Shown here piece by piece: positions 16,648 to 26,549 of a stretch of DNA of 64,000 bases. Position 1 is the stretch's first letter; every line of letters starts with the position of its first letter. The position numbers and the translations under genes were made by a program. The DNA is from Acidimicrobiaceae bacterium (GTDB taxonomy: Bacteria > Actinomycetota > Acidimicrobiia > Acidimicrobiales > Aldehydirespiratoraceae), in NCBI GenBank assembly GCA_026706815.1, contig JAPOYA010000059.1, positions 1 to 64,000 of the forward strand. The letters are read 5' to 3'. The notes below the pieces were generated by a model, which saw only the letters and a list, made by a program, of their open reading frames with translations, had not been told where the DNA came from and searched no databases.

Positions 16648-19383
16648 TTGGGCGAAGCACCGACTCTTGACGGGGACGCACTCAGAGCTGTTCAGCACCG
16701 TGGTACACACATGCAAATCATCGCGTCGGCTGGATCGGGCAAGACCGAGGTTGTCTCACAAAGGGTGGCAGATCTTCTGGTGGAAGGTGTTCAGCCCGAG
16801 GCCATCGTCGCCTTCACCTTTACCGAGCGCGCTGCCGCGGAATTGAAGGCGCGAATCGAGGCACGAGTCACGACACGGCTTGGACCCGAGATAATTGACC
16901 GGCTCAACGGCCTGTTTGTAGGCACCATTCACTCTTTCTGCTTCCGGCTGCTGCAACAGCATGTGCCCAGGTATGAGACCTACGACGTTCTTGATGAGAA
17001 CCGGCTGGCCGCTTTTGTCAGCAGGGAGGCACAGCGGCTTGGGGTCAGGCAGTTTGACCCCAATAAGCGACTGTTCGCTTCGGTCCAGAGATTCCTGCAA
17101 AACGTTGAAGTTGTCGACAACGAGTTACTCGAATTCGAAGATCTGCCGGACGACTTCCAGACGGTTCTGGAGAACTATTGTGCCACACTCACAAGGTACC
17201 GCCTGTTGACTTTCGGCCAGCAGATACGCGCCGCGGTTGAAGAACTCCAGAAACCTGAGATCGCCAGCCGCGTGCACGAGACTCTCCGATTCCTGATCGT
17301 CGACGAGTACCAGGACATCAACCCTGCCCAGGAAGAACTTATTCGACGACTTACAGGGCCTGACACGGAACTGTGTGTCGTTGGGGACGACGATCAAGCG
17401 ATTTACCAGTGGCGTGGGTCCGATGTGGACAACATCGTCACTTTCGAACGCCGGTACGCGCCGGTGACGACATTCGAGATCACAAGCAACCGTCGGAGTC
17501 GACCGGAGATTGTCGAGGTGGCCAACGGGTTCGCTCAGTCCATCCCGAACCGCCTAGTCAAGGAGATGAATCCAACGCGACCCGCCGAAGGTTCAAGTCC
17601 GCGAGTGCTCGTGTGGCGCTCTGTGAATGAGACGGAAGAAGCTGGGTGGATAACTAACCTGGTTCTCGATCTGAACGAAGCTGGCGTCCCGTTCAGGGAT
17701 ATTGGCGTTCTTGTTCGATCGGGGGCCGCCTACGGGCGTCTGCTTGAGCAGTTCAATGCGTTTGACGTGCCCGTCCAGCCGGGTGGGCGCACAGGACTCT
17801 TCGAACAACCCGAGGCGACCGTGCTGGGCATGACTTACTGCTGGTTGAGTGGCATCAACTGGCGAGAGCAGTACCAATACGGCGAACGGGTTGAGCTTTC
17901 GTCGTTGCTTGAGGAGTACGCCTCAGTCTTCGGACTTCGGGGTGAGCCCCATAAGAACCGTGTAAAGAAGGTGATCAAGCAGTGGCAGACCCACGCGCAA
18001 AACAAGGACCGATCTGCGGACCTAGTCGGCGACTTCTACGAATTGCTTGACGTGCTCGAGGTTTGTGACTGGGACTTCGACAACCCAGTTCGTCTCAACG
18101 CACTCGGAACACTGGCTCGTTTCACCTCACTCCTAGCTGACTACGAGAGTGTCCGGCGTCGAGCGCGGCTGGACGCCGAAGTCCATGGGGAACAGGTCGG
18201 AGGCGAGTGGGGCGGCGAGTGGTACTACAAGAATCTCGCCCTTCACATCGTGAATTACGCCCAAGGCGCGTACGAGGGATTTGACGGTGAGCCGGATCTG
18301 ACGGTTGATGCCGTGGACATAACCACAGTGCACCGCGCAAAGGGACTTGAATGGCCTGCCGTCTTCATCCCGTCGTTGACTGCTAGAAGGTTCCCTTCCT
18401 TTCGTACGGGTCAACGACAGGATTGGCTGATACCCCGCGCACTCTTTAACGCTGCCAGATACGAAGGCTCAGACGCCGACGAGCGGCGGCTTTTCTATGT
18501 GGCCGCGACGCGCGCGCGCGACTGGGTATCGGTTTCTCGCCACGACCGAGTCACCACGAAGAAGGTACGGTCGAGCCCCTACTGGGAGGAGCTTGAGGAG
18601 CATCACACCGATCCGAATGACATCGTGCTTCCTCCTATCGAAACGCAGTCCGAAGACGGTGTGGACAAATTGGCCATTACGTTCAGCGAATTGGCGTCTT
18701 TCCTCGACTGCGGTCTTGCGTACCGATTGCGAACCCTTGTTGGATTCCAACCGCGCTTGGCACCGGAACTGGGTTATGGCAAAGCCGTGCATCACCTCCT
18801 CCGACATGTGGCCGAACACACTCAGCGAACAGGGGCCGTACCTACCAAAAATGAACTTGATCAGATGCTCGACGCTCGCTTCTTCTTGCCCACCGCGAAC
18901 AAGGCGGGGCACCGCAAGATGAAAGAAGCGGCGCGGCGGCTAGTCGGGAACTACGTCGAGAATCACGAACCGGACCTGCGGCGGGTGTGGGAGACCGAAA
19001 GGCCGTTCGAACTCCATCTAGACGGCGTGAGGGTATCGGGCCGAGCGGACGTGATCCTGGACAAGGAGGGTGGCGTACCAACGGGGCTCGCGATTGTCGA
19101 CTACAAGACCTCGACCAATAGCGAGATCACTCCCTACGAGCTACAGCTTCAGGTATATACCAACGCTGGCCGAAAGGAAGGACTTGATGTACGAGCGGCG
19201 TATCTGCACGATCTCAATGGCACGCGGGAGGGCATCGCCGTCGACGACAGCAGCCTTGGGTCAGCAGAAAGGACCATTGAGGGCGCAGCGGCTAAGATCC
19301 GTGACAGGGACTTTGAACCGTCACCGGGTAAACGGTGCCGCGCGTGCGAGGTTCGCACCATCTGTAGTGCAAGAGTTCGGTAG
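16648..19383 (+). CDS. UvrD-family helicase fused to Fe-S PD-(D/E)XK nuclease
   Basis: A 911-aa superfamily 1A helicase: Walker A AGSGKT (28-33), motif FTFTERAAAELKAR, IVDEYQD, VVGDDDQAIYQWRGS, TTVHRAKGLEW and VAATRARDW. The C-terminal ~230 residues are a Cas4/AddB-like nuclease with GKAVHHLLRHV, GRADVILD and IVDYKTS (Asp818, Lys820). Cys688, Cys897, Cys900 and Cys906 have the spacing of an AddB/AdnA-type 4Fe-4S cluster clamping the nuclease. It starts at TTG 16648 after AAGGA. Such enzymes unwind and degrade DNA ends. It faces the HerA operon, which suggests a shared anti-phage role (inference). Confidence 0.88.
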   Translation: MGEAPTLDGDALRAVQHRGTHMQIIASAGSGKTEVVSQRVADLLVEGVQPEAIVAFTFTERAAAELKARIEARVTTRLGPEIIDRLNGLFVGTIHSFCFRLLQQHVPRYETYDVLDENRLAAFVSREAQRLGVRQFDPNKRLFASVQRFLQNVEVVDNELLEFEDLPDDFQTVLENYCATLTRYRLLTFGQQIRAAVEELQKPEIASRVHETLRFLIVDEYQDINPAQEELIRRLTGPDTELCVVGDDDQAIYQWRGSDVDNIVTFERRYAPVTTFEITSNRRSRPEIVEVANGFAQSIPNRLVKEMNPTRPAEGSSPRVLVWRSVNETEEAGWITNLVLDLNEAGVPFRDIGVLVRSGAAYGRLLEQFNAFDVPVQPGGRTGLFEQPEATVLGMTYCWLSGINWREQYQYGERVELSSLLEEYASVFGLRGEPHKNRVKKVIKQWQTHAQNKDRSADLVGDFYELLDVLEVCDWDFDNPVRLNALGTLARFTSLLADYESVRRRARLDAEVHGEQVGGEWGGEWYYKNLALHIVNYAQGAYEGFDGEPDLTVDAVDITTVHRAKGLEWPAVFIPSLTARRFPSFRTGQRQDWLIPRALFNAARYEGSDADERRLFYVAATRARDWVSVSRHDRVTTKKVRSSPYWEELEEHHTDPNDIVLPPIETQSEDGVDKLAITFSELASFLDCGLAYRLRTLVGFQPRLAPELGYGKAVHHLLRHVAEHTQRTGAVPTKNELDQMLDARFFLPTANKAGHRKMKEAARRLVGNYVENHEPDLRRVWETERPFELHLDGVRVSGRADVILDKEGGVPTGLAIVDYKTSTNSEITPYELQLQVYTNAGRKEGLDVRAAYLHDLNGTREGIAVDDSSLGSAERTIEGAAAKIRDRDFEPSPGKRCRACEVRTICSARVR

Positions 19384-19463
19384 GCGCGAAACCGACTGTG
19401 AAGCGCAGCTGTGTCCGAGCATCCGTTCGGCGGACCGGGTAATGGTTCACGCACCGACGTAGC

Positions 19464-22109
19464 TCATGTCACTGGGTAGACCTTGACGATCTCGTCGCCG
19501 TAGTCGTTGATGACTTTGACGGCGATGTTGCCGGTCGACGGCAAAGGGAACGGCCTGCTGACAGTCGAGTAGAGACTCTTCCAAGCCGCCTCGTTGATGT
19601 CAGCCTTCAGCGCTGTCTTCAAGCGCTTGTACGGATCTTGACCTCCCGTGAAGTAACAATGACGGACGAAGAAACTCTCGCCGTCGTAGTCGGTGTCAAC
19701 CATCCAAAGTGCTACCTTGTCGGTCCTGTCCGACCTCACCATCCCGGTGTTCGGGTCATAGACGTCGACGCCATGAAGCTCCACGGTGACCTCCTCGTCT
19801 TTGACGGTGATTTCGATGTCGGGTTCACCGAACGTCGTGAAGAGGTTGCCCCCAGCCCTTGCAGCCAACTCCTGACCCATAAGAAGATCTGAGTTCATCC
19901 GCACGAGAAGGACTGGCACCCGGCCAAGAGATCGCACCCCGGTGACATCGAAACTCTCACCTGCCGCTACATACTCCTCGTCCGAATTGAGCACCTGGGG
20001 ATCAAATGCGAACGCGAGTATGCACAACAAGTCGAGATTCTTGTCCCGTCCGGCTTCACGGGCGGCATCCTTCACAAAAGCGGCGCCTACCGTCCCGTAC
20101 TGCGGTCCTATACAAATGCCGACTCTGCCGATGTCGTCGGGTCTTGGAGACTCGCGTGAACCGATGGCCTGAATATGAGCGCCTGCGTGTGGCTCAACCA
20201 GGTCGAACTCTAACCGTTCGGCGCGCATGCCATTCTGGATCCCTGCCTCGCGTAGGTTCTCGAGAATGGTGTCCACGAAACCATCGTTGGAGACATCTAG
20301 CAGCGGTTTGGGGGGCACGGTCTCAATGGGCCGATTTCGATGTGGAGATAGGCTCTCGACGGTGAACGGTCCACTTACGCGAACACGGGTCTTGTCTTCG
20401 TATGGCCGATCATAGAAAAACTCCATCTCGGCGTGCTTATCGATCGCGATATCTATCTCGCGTTGAGACATTCCTTCGTGGATGTCCGGGTTCTTCGCGA
20501 TAGACCCGAGTGTGATGCGCGGGGTGCGTTCGTAGACGAATCCGTACCGGATTTCCCCAGCGGTTTCTGTTTTGGGCATCACCGATCCGGCCAGTTCGGC
20601 CTCAAGGACTCGTCCAGCTTCTGTATCCGCTACAACAAAATACGGATACAGTGCTCCAGCCAGCCGCTGACGGGCGACGGCCAACGCCACGCGTGACGAA
20701 TCAATGGTGATCCAACGCCGACCCCAGCGTTCGGCGACGAACGCGGTTGTTCCCGATCCACAGGTGGGATCGAGGACCAGGTCGCCCGGGTCTGTAGCTA
20801 GCAGAATGCAGCGCTCGACGACCTTGGTATTCGTTTGGACGACGTACACTTTGGTGTCGGTGAAACCGCCTGTGCCGGTGTCGGTCCAGAAGTTTGTACG
20901 GACTTTGTATGGGAAGTCGTCTACGTAGCGTCGGTAGTGGATGCTGCCCCTCGTTGCGTGGATTCGGTTCGCCCACGCTAGCCGATCCATACCCTCCGGA
21001 TAGGAGGCCTTCCAATGAGAGTTGGCACCCGGCACATACCGCTTTCCTTCGAAGATGTAAGGCTGTAGCACTGTCGCGGAACCCTGGCTCTGCAGGTCGC
21101 TGGGTTTATACAAGCGCGCTCCATCTGGCAATTCGTCGGGAGACTCGTCCCTTTGTAGACCGCGGGGAGATCGCCCATCCTCGAAGTAGAGCCAGCGGTA
21201 GCCCGGTCGATCCTTGGCCTCCACCCACAACGGGCGGCTCTTCAAGTGATCAGAGTTCCTCGCATACCACAAGAGGTAGTCACCGGTTCGTGGCAATGCT
21301 GACGCCTGTGTGAACCCGCTTGTCGTCACAAAAGAGATCATGCTGACGAAGTTCTCGGCACCCATGACTTCGTCGAGGAGGCAACGGACGAGGTGCACAT
21401 TCTCGTCACCGATTTGCACGAACAAGGATCCGCTGTTTGTCAACAGATCCCGACTCACTGAGACCCGGTCACGCAGATACGTTAGATAGCTGTCGATCCC
21501 TTTCTCCCACGTGTCTCGAAACGCCTTGACCTGTTCGGTGTCGCGAGAGAAATAAGATGTGTTGCCATCCTTCACCTCACGTTTTCGTGCGGACACCTGC
21601 CAGTTCGACCCGAATTTGATGCCATATGGCGGGTCGATGTAGATCATCTGGACCTTTCCGCGGAGCCGTTCACGCTCGGCGAGACTCGCCATGACCTGGA
21701 GGCTGTCACCCAAAATCATGCGATTCGACCAGTTGGCGGAGTGCTTGTAGAACTCGACCAGATCGAGTTCATTGAGTCCGTCGAAGGTCTCGAACAGTGT
21801 CAGTTCTGGCTCAAGTTCGCCTTCCTTTGCGGTCTTGCGAAGATTCTCAATCAAGACGCGTGGGTCGATCTTCTCCTGTATGTACAGCGGAGGCGCATCG
21901 ACCTGTAGATCGGTCTCGTCGAGAGCTTCCTTGCCCTGCCACACGAGCATCGGGGCGCGGATGTCGCGTGGATAGGCAACCTGCACAATCTCCTGCACTT
22001 CTTGTGGCACCAAGTCGTGGGCGTCGGCGGTGGGGATGTTGGCGCGGGTGTCGCCGTGAGTAATCGCCTCGACCGGCGTGGGAGTCTTCAAAGCCTTCTT
22101 GGGTGCCAC
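19464..22109 (-). CDS. Type III-style site-specific DNA methyltransferase (Mod)
   Basis: An N6-adenine methyltransferase of the beta arrangement: the catalytic motif IYIDPPYGIKFGSN comes first and the AdoMet motif LDPTCGSGTTAF about 290 residues later. The long C-terminal part is shared with Mod proteins that pair with ~1000-aa Res partners. I take GTG 22109 as start because AGGAG lies 6 bases before it; TTG at 22124, which overlaps the Res stop, would add five residues. It follows the Res gene in one operon. Methylates the target sequence to protect host DNA; the recognised sequence is unknown. Confidence 0.87.
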   Translation of the reverse strand: MAPKKALKTPTPVEAITHGDTRANIPTADAHDLVPQEVQEIVQVAYPRDIRAPMLVWQGKEALDETDLQVDAPPLYIQEKIDPRVLIENLRKTAKEGELEPELTLFETFDGLNELDLVEFYKHSANWSNRMILGDSLQVMASLAERERLRGKVQMIYIDPPYGIKFGSNWQVSARKREVKDGNTSYFSRDTEQVKAFRDTWEKGIDSYLTYLRDRVSVSRDLLTNSGSLFVQIGDENVHLVRCLLDEVMGAENFVSMISFVTTSGFTQASALPRTGDYLLWYARNSDHLKSRPLWVEAKDRPGYRWLYFEDGRSPRGLQRDESPDELPDGARLYKPSDLQSQGSATVLQPYIFEGKRYVPGANSHWKASYPEGMDRLAWANRIHATRGSIHYRRYVDDFPYKVRTNFWTDTGTGGFTDTKVYVVQTNTKVVERCILLATDPGDLVLDPTCGSGTTAFVAERWGRRWITIDSSRVALAVARQRLAGALYPYFVVADTEAGRVLEAELAGSVMPKTETAGEIRYGFVYERTPRITLGSIAKNPDIHEGMSQREIDIAIDKHAEMEFFYDRPYEDKTRVRVSGPFTVESLSPHRNRPIETVPPKPLLDVSNDGFVDTILENLREAGIQNGMRAERLEFDLVEPHAGAHIQAIGSRESPRPDDIGRVGICIGPQYGTVGAAFVKDAAREAGRDKNLDLLCILAFAFDPQVLNSDEEYVAAGESFDVTGVRSLGRVPVLLVRMNSDLLMGQELAARAGGNLFTTFGEPDIEITVKDEEVTVELHGVDVYDPNTGMVRSDRTDKVALWMVDTDYDGESFFVRHCYFTGGQDPYKRLKTALKADINEAAWKSLYSTVSRPFPLPSTGNIAVKVINDYGDEIVKVYPVT

Positions 22110-22120
22110 AGGACTCTCCT

Positions 22121-25100
22121 TCAAGTCACCGGTTCGCCGATGATAGGGGCATCGGAATACAGAAGATCGATCGCGTCGGCGATACGTTGGTCGGCGTTAA
22201 GCATGGTGTCGATCTCCACAAAACCCCAGCGGCCCCAACCTCCGTCATTGTTCACGGCCGTGCACCACTGGTTGCGAGCAGTCTCGGCCTTCGCTCTGGT
22301 GGGTCCCGGGCTCTTCTGGCCTCCGGATACTTCAATGATGAGGGTCCGGTCTACATCATCGGCGTCGTGTTTCGTCAGGCGGACGAGAAAATCAGGTAAG
22401 TAATAGTGGCTACTGCTTGCGTGAACATAGGGGATCTCGAAGCCGAGGTGGTCGTTCTTGACATATGAGTGCACGTTGTTGTTCGTTTCGAGAAGTGAAG
22501 CGACCGTTTCTTCCCAAGTGTTGCCTCGCACTCCGTCCAGCACTACGAGGTTGACCGGTGATTTCTTAGCCTCGACGACCGCCCTTCTGGTCAGGAAGTT
22601 AACGTCGTCGGTCGATCCCTCAGCATCGAATCGGCGATACAGCGGAAGCAGGATCTTGCGACGGGCGCCGGGGTATTGCACCACCGCGTTGTAGATAGCT
22701 TCGGCTGCCCACGCCTTCGGTTCGGCGAGCAGGAGCATTCCTGGTTGTGTCCCTGTGGCAAAAGTGAGTTTCTCGTCGTACCAGCGTTTAGTGATGCGCA
22801 GCAGTTCGGGAAAGAGCCACGGCTTCAGCGCATCATCGTGGCCCGGGAAGTGGCGTTTCAACACGTCAGCCGCAATATTGAAGGCGATCTCTTGCCGGCG
22901 GGCCTGCGTGACGGTCTTGAGTTCGGTCTCGTCGGCCTCACCAACAATGCCCTGAGCCTGAGTCCATGTCGCCACCAGCGACTCGTCAACAGTGATGGGC
23001 GTTGTGTTCTCGTAGTCGAATTCCACGGGCGCTTCGGGAAGCTCGACGCGGTAACCGTCGAGTTTAGGAAACGCGATGCCGAGATCGCGGCGATCATCAA
23101 CCGTGAAGACCTCGACGGCGGGCCTTCGAAGTTTCGGTGCCTGCACCGCTCGATCAGTGGGGATAAAGGCGAACGGCACACCGTATACCTCGGCGTACTC
23201 AGGTTCGAATCTCCCTTCCGCGTTCGGAGCGTAGCTACGTCGGCGCAGGCCACGCCCAACCACCTGTTCGCATAACAACTGGCTTTCGAACGCCCTGATA
23301 CCGAGGATATGAGTGACGGTGTTGGCATCCCAGCCTTCGGTGAGCATCGCAACCGATACAACGCATCGGATCGTCTCCCCAAGCTTGCCCCTCTTGCCGA
23401 CGGTGTTGAGAACCTCGCGCAGGATGTCCTGGTCCGTGAGTTGTTCGACATCGGCACCGGGATTGCGAGCGCGGTACTCCGCTTTGAAGATCTCAAGCTC
23501 CTTCGCGGCAGCTTCTTTGAAGTCGCCCTTCAATGCCTCGCCGGACTCGAGTTGAGCGGAGTCGACGATGATGGTGGGTGGTCGGTCAACCCAGTTGTCA
23601 CCGTCGACGTTGCTGAGAAGCGGCAGGTTGCCTGGGCGGATGGTCTCGCGGCCGTCAAGTAGCTCGATGTCTTGCCCGGCAATCCAGTCGTAGACCAACT
23701 TCGACACGATTGTGTTGGGACAGACGATAATCATCACCGGTGGGGGCTCTCCGAGCGCTTCGAGTTCTTTCTCCCATTGCTCGAAGCGTCTTTCGTAGCT
23801 GCGGTATAGCGATCTCAGCGCGCCCTCAAGTACAGGCGGTGGTGCCCAGTCCGAGTCTGATTCCGCCGTCCTTCCTCGCTTCTTTGGAAGCTCACCACCG
23901 ACATGTTGCCAGAGTGCCAGATAGGTCGGCTGTTCAGTGTTGTCAACATCGTCGTCTACGGGAATACGGGGAACTTTCACGATCCCCGACTCGATGGCGT
24001 CCATCAAAGAGAAGTCGCTGACCACCCATGGAAAGATGAAGCCCTCGTTATAACCCGAGCCGTTGAGATAAAACGGTGTGGCTGAGAGGTCATAGACGGC
24101 CTTCACACCAATTCGCTCAGCTATCGCCTCGACCCCACGGAACCAGACCCGAGCGTTCTCGTTGCGATCCTTGTCGTCCCTTTTGAGCCTAGAGGCACCG
24201 GTGCCAGCATCTAGCGGCTTGTCCTGGTAGCAGTGGTGTGCTTCATCGTTGATAACGATGACCTCACCCCTCCCTCTGCTCGAAAGATCTCGCATGATGC
24301 GGTCGACGACATCCTCATCGGACTCATGGAAACGACCATCGTCTTTACCGCCTGTGAGGATCAGGCGAGTGTTCTTCGATACGCCGTCGAACTCCTTGGC
24401 CAGCTTCGGGAGGAATGTGTGGTAGTTAGTGATGACTATCGCAGCATCGTCGAGCAGATCGCGAAGATCGTTTGGAACGAGGCCTTGGAAATCGTAATAG
24501 TTTCCATTGTCGTGAGGGAAGAGCACGCGAAGGCGGTCGCGGATCGTGATGCCGGGGGCAATGACGAGGAACCGGCTGGTGAAGCGTGCGTCGCGCTTGT
24601 TGTAGGCCTTGTTGCAGACCTGCCACGCGATGAGCATGCACATCACGATTGTCTTTCCGGTCCCGGTAGCCATCTTTACAGCGATGCGCGGAAGTCCGTT
24701 GTTGTGGAGGTCGTTTTCTGAGTCTATTCGTGTCCGGAAATCCGGTTCACCATGTCGACCGGCGACCTCAGCGAGGTAGATCGCCGTCTCCGCGGCCTCT
24801 CGTTGACAGAACAGCACGCGCTCTTCTCGCGTCGGGTTCGCCCAGTGCTGCATGAGCTTGCGGCTGATCGGGGTCACGAATGGGTAACCGCGGCTTCGCC
24901 AGATCTCGACCCGTTGCCGGATGTCGTTGATAAGGCTGTTCTGCTCCCGTCGCTCGCCGGTCGTGTCGAAGAGGTCGAGCGTGACTTGTTCTGTTGCACC
25001 CTTCTTGGCGCGTCTCTTCTTGCTCACCGGTACCGGAATGAACGACTCGCTCGGCCGACGACCCGGCATAATCTCACCAGTCGGACCGTTCGGCCCTATT

Positions 25101-25162
25101 CTGAAGTGGCGTTCCGGCGCCTCATACGGCGAGTTGAGGATGGGGTTAGTCAGTACGTCCAT
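22121..25162 (-). CDS. Restriction endonuclease (Res) with DEAD/DEAH helicase, partner of Mod
   Basis: A 1013-aa superfamily 2 helicase-nuclease. Walker A is ATGTGKT (165-171), the DEAH box lies in VINDEAHHCY, and later helicase motifs include LTEGWDANTV and CEQVVGRGLRRRSY. A nuclease core near the C-terminus reads YYLPDFLVRL followed by TLIIEVSGGQK, a PD-(D/E)XK-like pattern. Size and layout match the BPTD_3080-type restriction enzymes that travel with an ~880-aa methyltransferase, as here. It is the first gene of the pair, so Res is encoded before Mod, the reverse of most type III systems. Confidence 0.87.
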   Translation of the reverse strand: MDVLTNPILNSPYEAPERHFRIGPNGPTGEIMPGRRPSESFIPVPVSKKRRAKKGATEQVTLDLFDTTGERREQNSLINDIRQRVEIWRSRGYPFVTPISRKLMQHWANPTREERVLFCQREAAETAIYLAEVAGRHGEPDFRTRIDSENDLHNNGLPRIAVKMATGTGKTIVMCMLIAWQVCNKAYNKRDARFTSRFLVIAPGITIRDRLRVLFPHDNGNYYDFQGLVPNDLRDLLDDAAIVITNYHTFLPKLAKEFDGVSKNTRLILTGGKDDGRFHESDEDVVDRIMRDLSSRGRGEVIVINDEAHHCYQDKPLDAGTGASRLKRDDKDRNENARVWFRGVEAIAERIGVKAVYDLSATPFYLNGSGYNEGFIFPWVVSDFSLMDAIESGIVKVPRIPVDDDVDNTEQPTYLALWQHVGGELPKKRGRTAESDSDWAPPPVLEGALRSLYRSYERRFEQWEKELEALGEPPPVMIIVCPNTIVSKLVYDWIAGQDIELLDGRETIRPGNLPLLSNVDGDNWVDRPPTIIVDSAQLESGEALKGDFKEAAAKELEIFKAEYRARNPGADVEQLTDQDILREVLNTVGKRGKLGETIRCVVSVAMLTEGWDANTVTHILGIRAFESQLLCEQVVGRGLRRRSYAPNAEGRFEPEYAEVYGVPFAFIPTDRAVQAPKLRRPAVEVFTVDDRRDLGIAFPKLDGYRVELPEAPVEFDYENTTPITVDESLVATWTQAQGIVGEADETELKTVTQARRQEIAFNIAADVLKRHFPGHDDALKPWLFPELLRITKRWYDEKLTFATGTQPGMLLLAEPKAWAAEAIYNAVVQYPGARRKILLPLYRRFDAEGSTDDVNFLTRRAVVEAKKSPVNLVVLDGVRGNTWEETVASLLETNNNVHSYVKNDHLGFEIPYVHASSSHYYLPDFLVRLTKHDADDVDRTLIIEVSGGQKSPGPTRAKAETARNQWCTAVNNDGGWGRWGFVEIDTMLNADQRIADAIDLLYSDAPIIGEPVT

Positions 25163-25723
25163 CAGTGGCCTGCTCTGCTGTCGCCGTAATGTCCCGCCGG
25201 GTTCGCAGAGTCGACTCTCCTTTTCATGGGTGCGAGTCTACGATGAACAGCCGACAGCGAGGAACGTCACCGGTCTTGCTTCATTGGCGCAGGCCGAGAC
25301 GTCAATCTGAAGCAGCTCAATTGGTTGGTCAACAACACGCAATGTGTTTTGAGTCGATTATCTCGTTCAGGCGTAGCGCTTAGCGTGGTCAGTTTTGCCG
25401 TTTGCTTTGGCACGCCGGGGTCTTCCCGTTGCCTCAAGGAAGCCTTCGGGGGCCGGATCACGGTTTCTCTAGGAGGAGCCTCGAGTCGCTGTCACACCCT
25501 CTAGGCATCATGGAACCTCCCGGACGGCGCACCTGCTTCGGGCCGCTACGCCATGTTCATGTAGCAGAGTCATGACCCTAGGAAGGTGAACTTCCGCTCT
25601 GAGCTTCGCTGCCGTTGACACGTAGATTTGGCGATCGCGACTAGGACGGTTACTGCCACCGTTCACTGTTCCGAGCCGCCGAGAGTTCTTGAGGTCCGCG
25701 GTGATAGCGGTGGTTGTGATGCG
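25163..25723. other. Gene-free stretch upstream of the Res gene
   Basis: About 560 bases with no convincing gene on either strand; short open frames lack family features and ribosome sites. It contains the Res promoter region on its left side and the 3' side of the DUF5615 gene on its right. I saw no tRNA, IS end or strong terminator. Confidence 0.4.
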
Positions 25724-26080
25724 CTACAGCCACCAGATCCAGGATTTGCCTTCGATGGGTGGGGCGTCGAGGAACGCGCTGAGCGCGGCGGTCATGTCGT
25801 CGGGGTACGCCAGCGACGCGCGGTTGAATGTCTTGGGGTTGGTGAAGATCAAAGCCGCACAACTCCCGTCGTCGGCGATCCGGTCAGCGAACAACACCGA
25901 GAAATCGCCAACATTCTCGGTCACCAGAATCTGGTCGGACCTGCTCGCATGCTCAAGCAATTCGGCATCGCTGGATCCTCTCAGCGATGGTTCCGCAGCC
26001 ACGGCGATCACATCCCAACCCTGCGCCACGAGCGCCTCGGCGACCTTGGGCGAGTGCATCTCGTCGAGCAGCAACCTCAC
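25724..26080 (-). CDS. DUF5615 PIN-like toxin
   Basis: A 118-aa protein beginning RLLLDEMHSPKVAEALVAQG, the characteristic start of DUF5615 PIN-like proteins, with VTENVGDFSVLF further on. These carry the acidic residues of a PIN-type RNase fold. The open frame continues upstream to a TTG at 26110, but the GTG at 26080 overlaps the antitoxin stop as GTGA and gives the family's usual N-terminus, so it is preferred. Second gene of a pair with a DUF433-like antitoxin. Confidence 0.8.
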   Translation of the reverse strand: MRLLLDEMHSPKVAEALVAQGWDVIAVAAEPSLRGSSDAELLEHASRSDQILVTENVGDFSVLFADRIADDGSCAALIFTNPKTFNRASLAYPDDMTAALSAFLDAPPIEGKSWIWWL

Positions 26081-26499
26081 TTCGTGAGCAACGTTCGTTG
26101 GCGCCTCCAAGCGGCTTCTGCCTCCGACGCTGCACGGCTCCGCTCAGCAATCTCAGTGTCGATCTCCTCGGTGTGATCGGCGTAGTAGGCCAGCGCTGCG
26201 TCGACCATCGGCAGACTCAACCCCATCAACTCAGCGGTTCTGGCACGGCGATCCGTCACCGGGATATCACCCCCGATCATCGAAGCGATGACATCAGCCA
26301 CTTCTGGTCCACCCACCAACACCGCCCTGCGACCGGTTGGACCCTCCCGGAACATGACGCCAGGATGAGCTTCCATCCGCAATCCCTCATCGATGAGCCG
26401 CTCAGCCAAGGTGGAAATGGCAACCTGCCGCCGTGCAGCGCTGTCTTTGAGTCTCTTGTGCAGCGGCACCTCAGAGAATCGTATCGAGACAACAGGCAT
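26077..26499 (-). CDS. DUF433-like antitoxin
   Basis: A 140-aa protein. The N-terminal part SIRFSEVPLHKRLKDSA and TLAERLIDEGLRMEAHPG resembles a ribbon-helix-helix, and the middle VLVGGPEVADVIASMIGG with LSLPMVDAALAYYADHTEEID is the DUF433 pattern. DUF433 and DUF5615 are a known neighbour pair. The ATG at 26499 is preferred over a TTG at 26526, since a -10 box lies exactly 6 bases upstream, implying a leaderless mRNA. Overlaps the toxin gene by 4 bases. Confidence 0.8.
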   Translation of the reverse strand: MPVVSIRFSEVPLHKRLKDSAARRQVAISTLAERLIDEGLRMEAHPGVMFREGPTGRRAVLVGGPEVADVIASMIGGDIPVTDRRARTAELMGLSLPMVDAALAYYADHTEEIDTEIAERSRAASEAEAAWRRQRTLLTK

Positions 26500-26501
26500 G
26501 G

Positions 26502-26512
26502 CTACAGTGTAG
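26502..26512 (-). promoter_or_regulatory. -10 box and palindromic operator of the DUF433/DUF5615 pair
   Basis: TACACT (26511-26506 on the minus strand) ends 6 bases before the ATG. It is embedded in the perfect palindrome CTACA-C-TGTAG, so a bound antitoxin would cover the -10 box. Autorepression is inferred. Confidence 0.5.
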
Positions 26513-26549
26513 TCGGATGTCGCCAAACTGCGAAGTTGGCCGGACCTGC

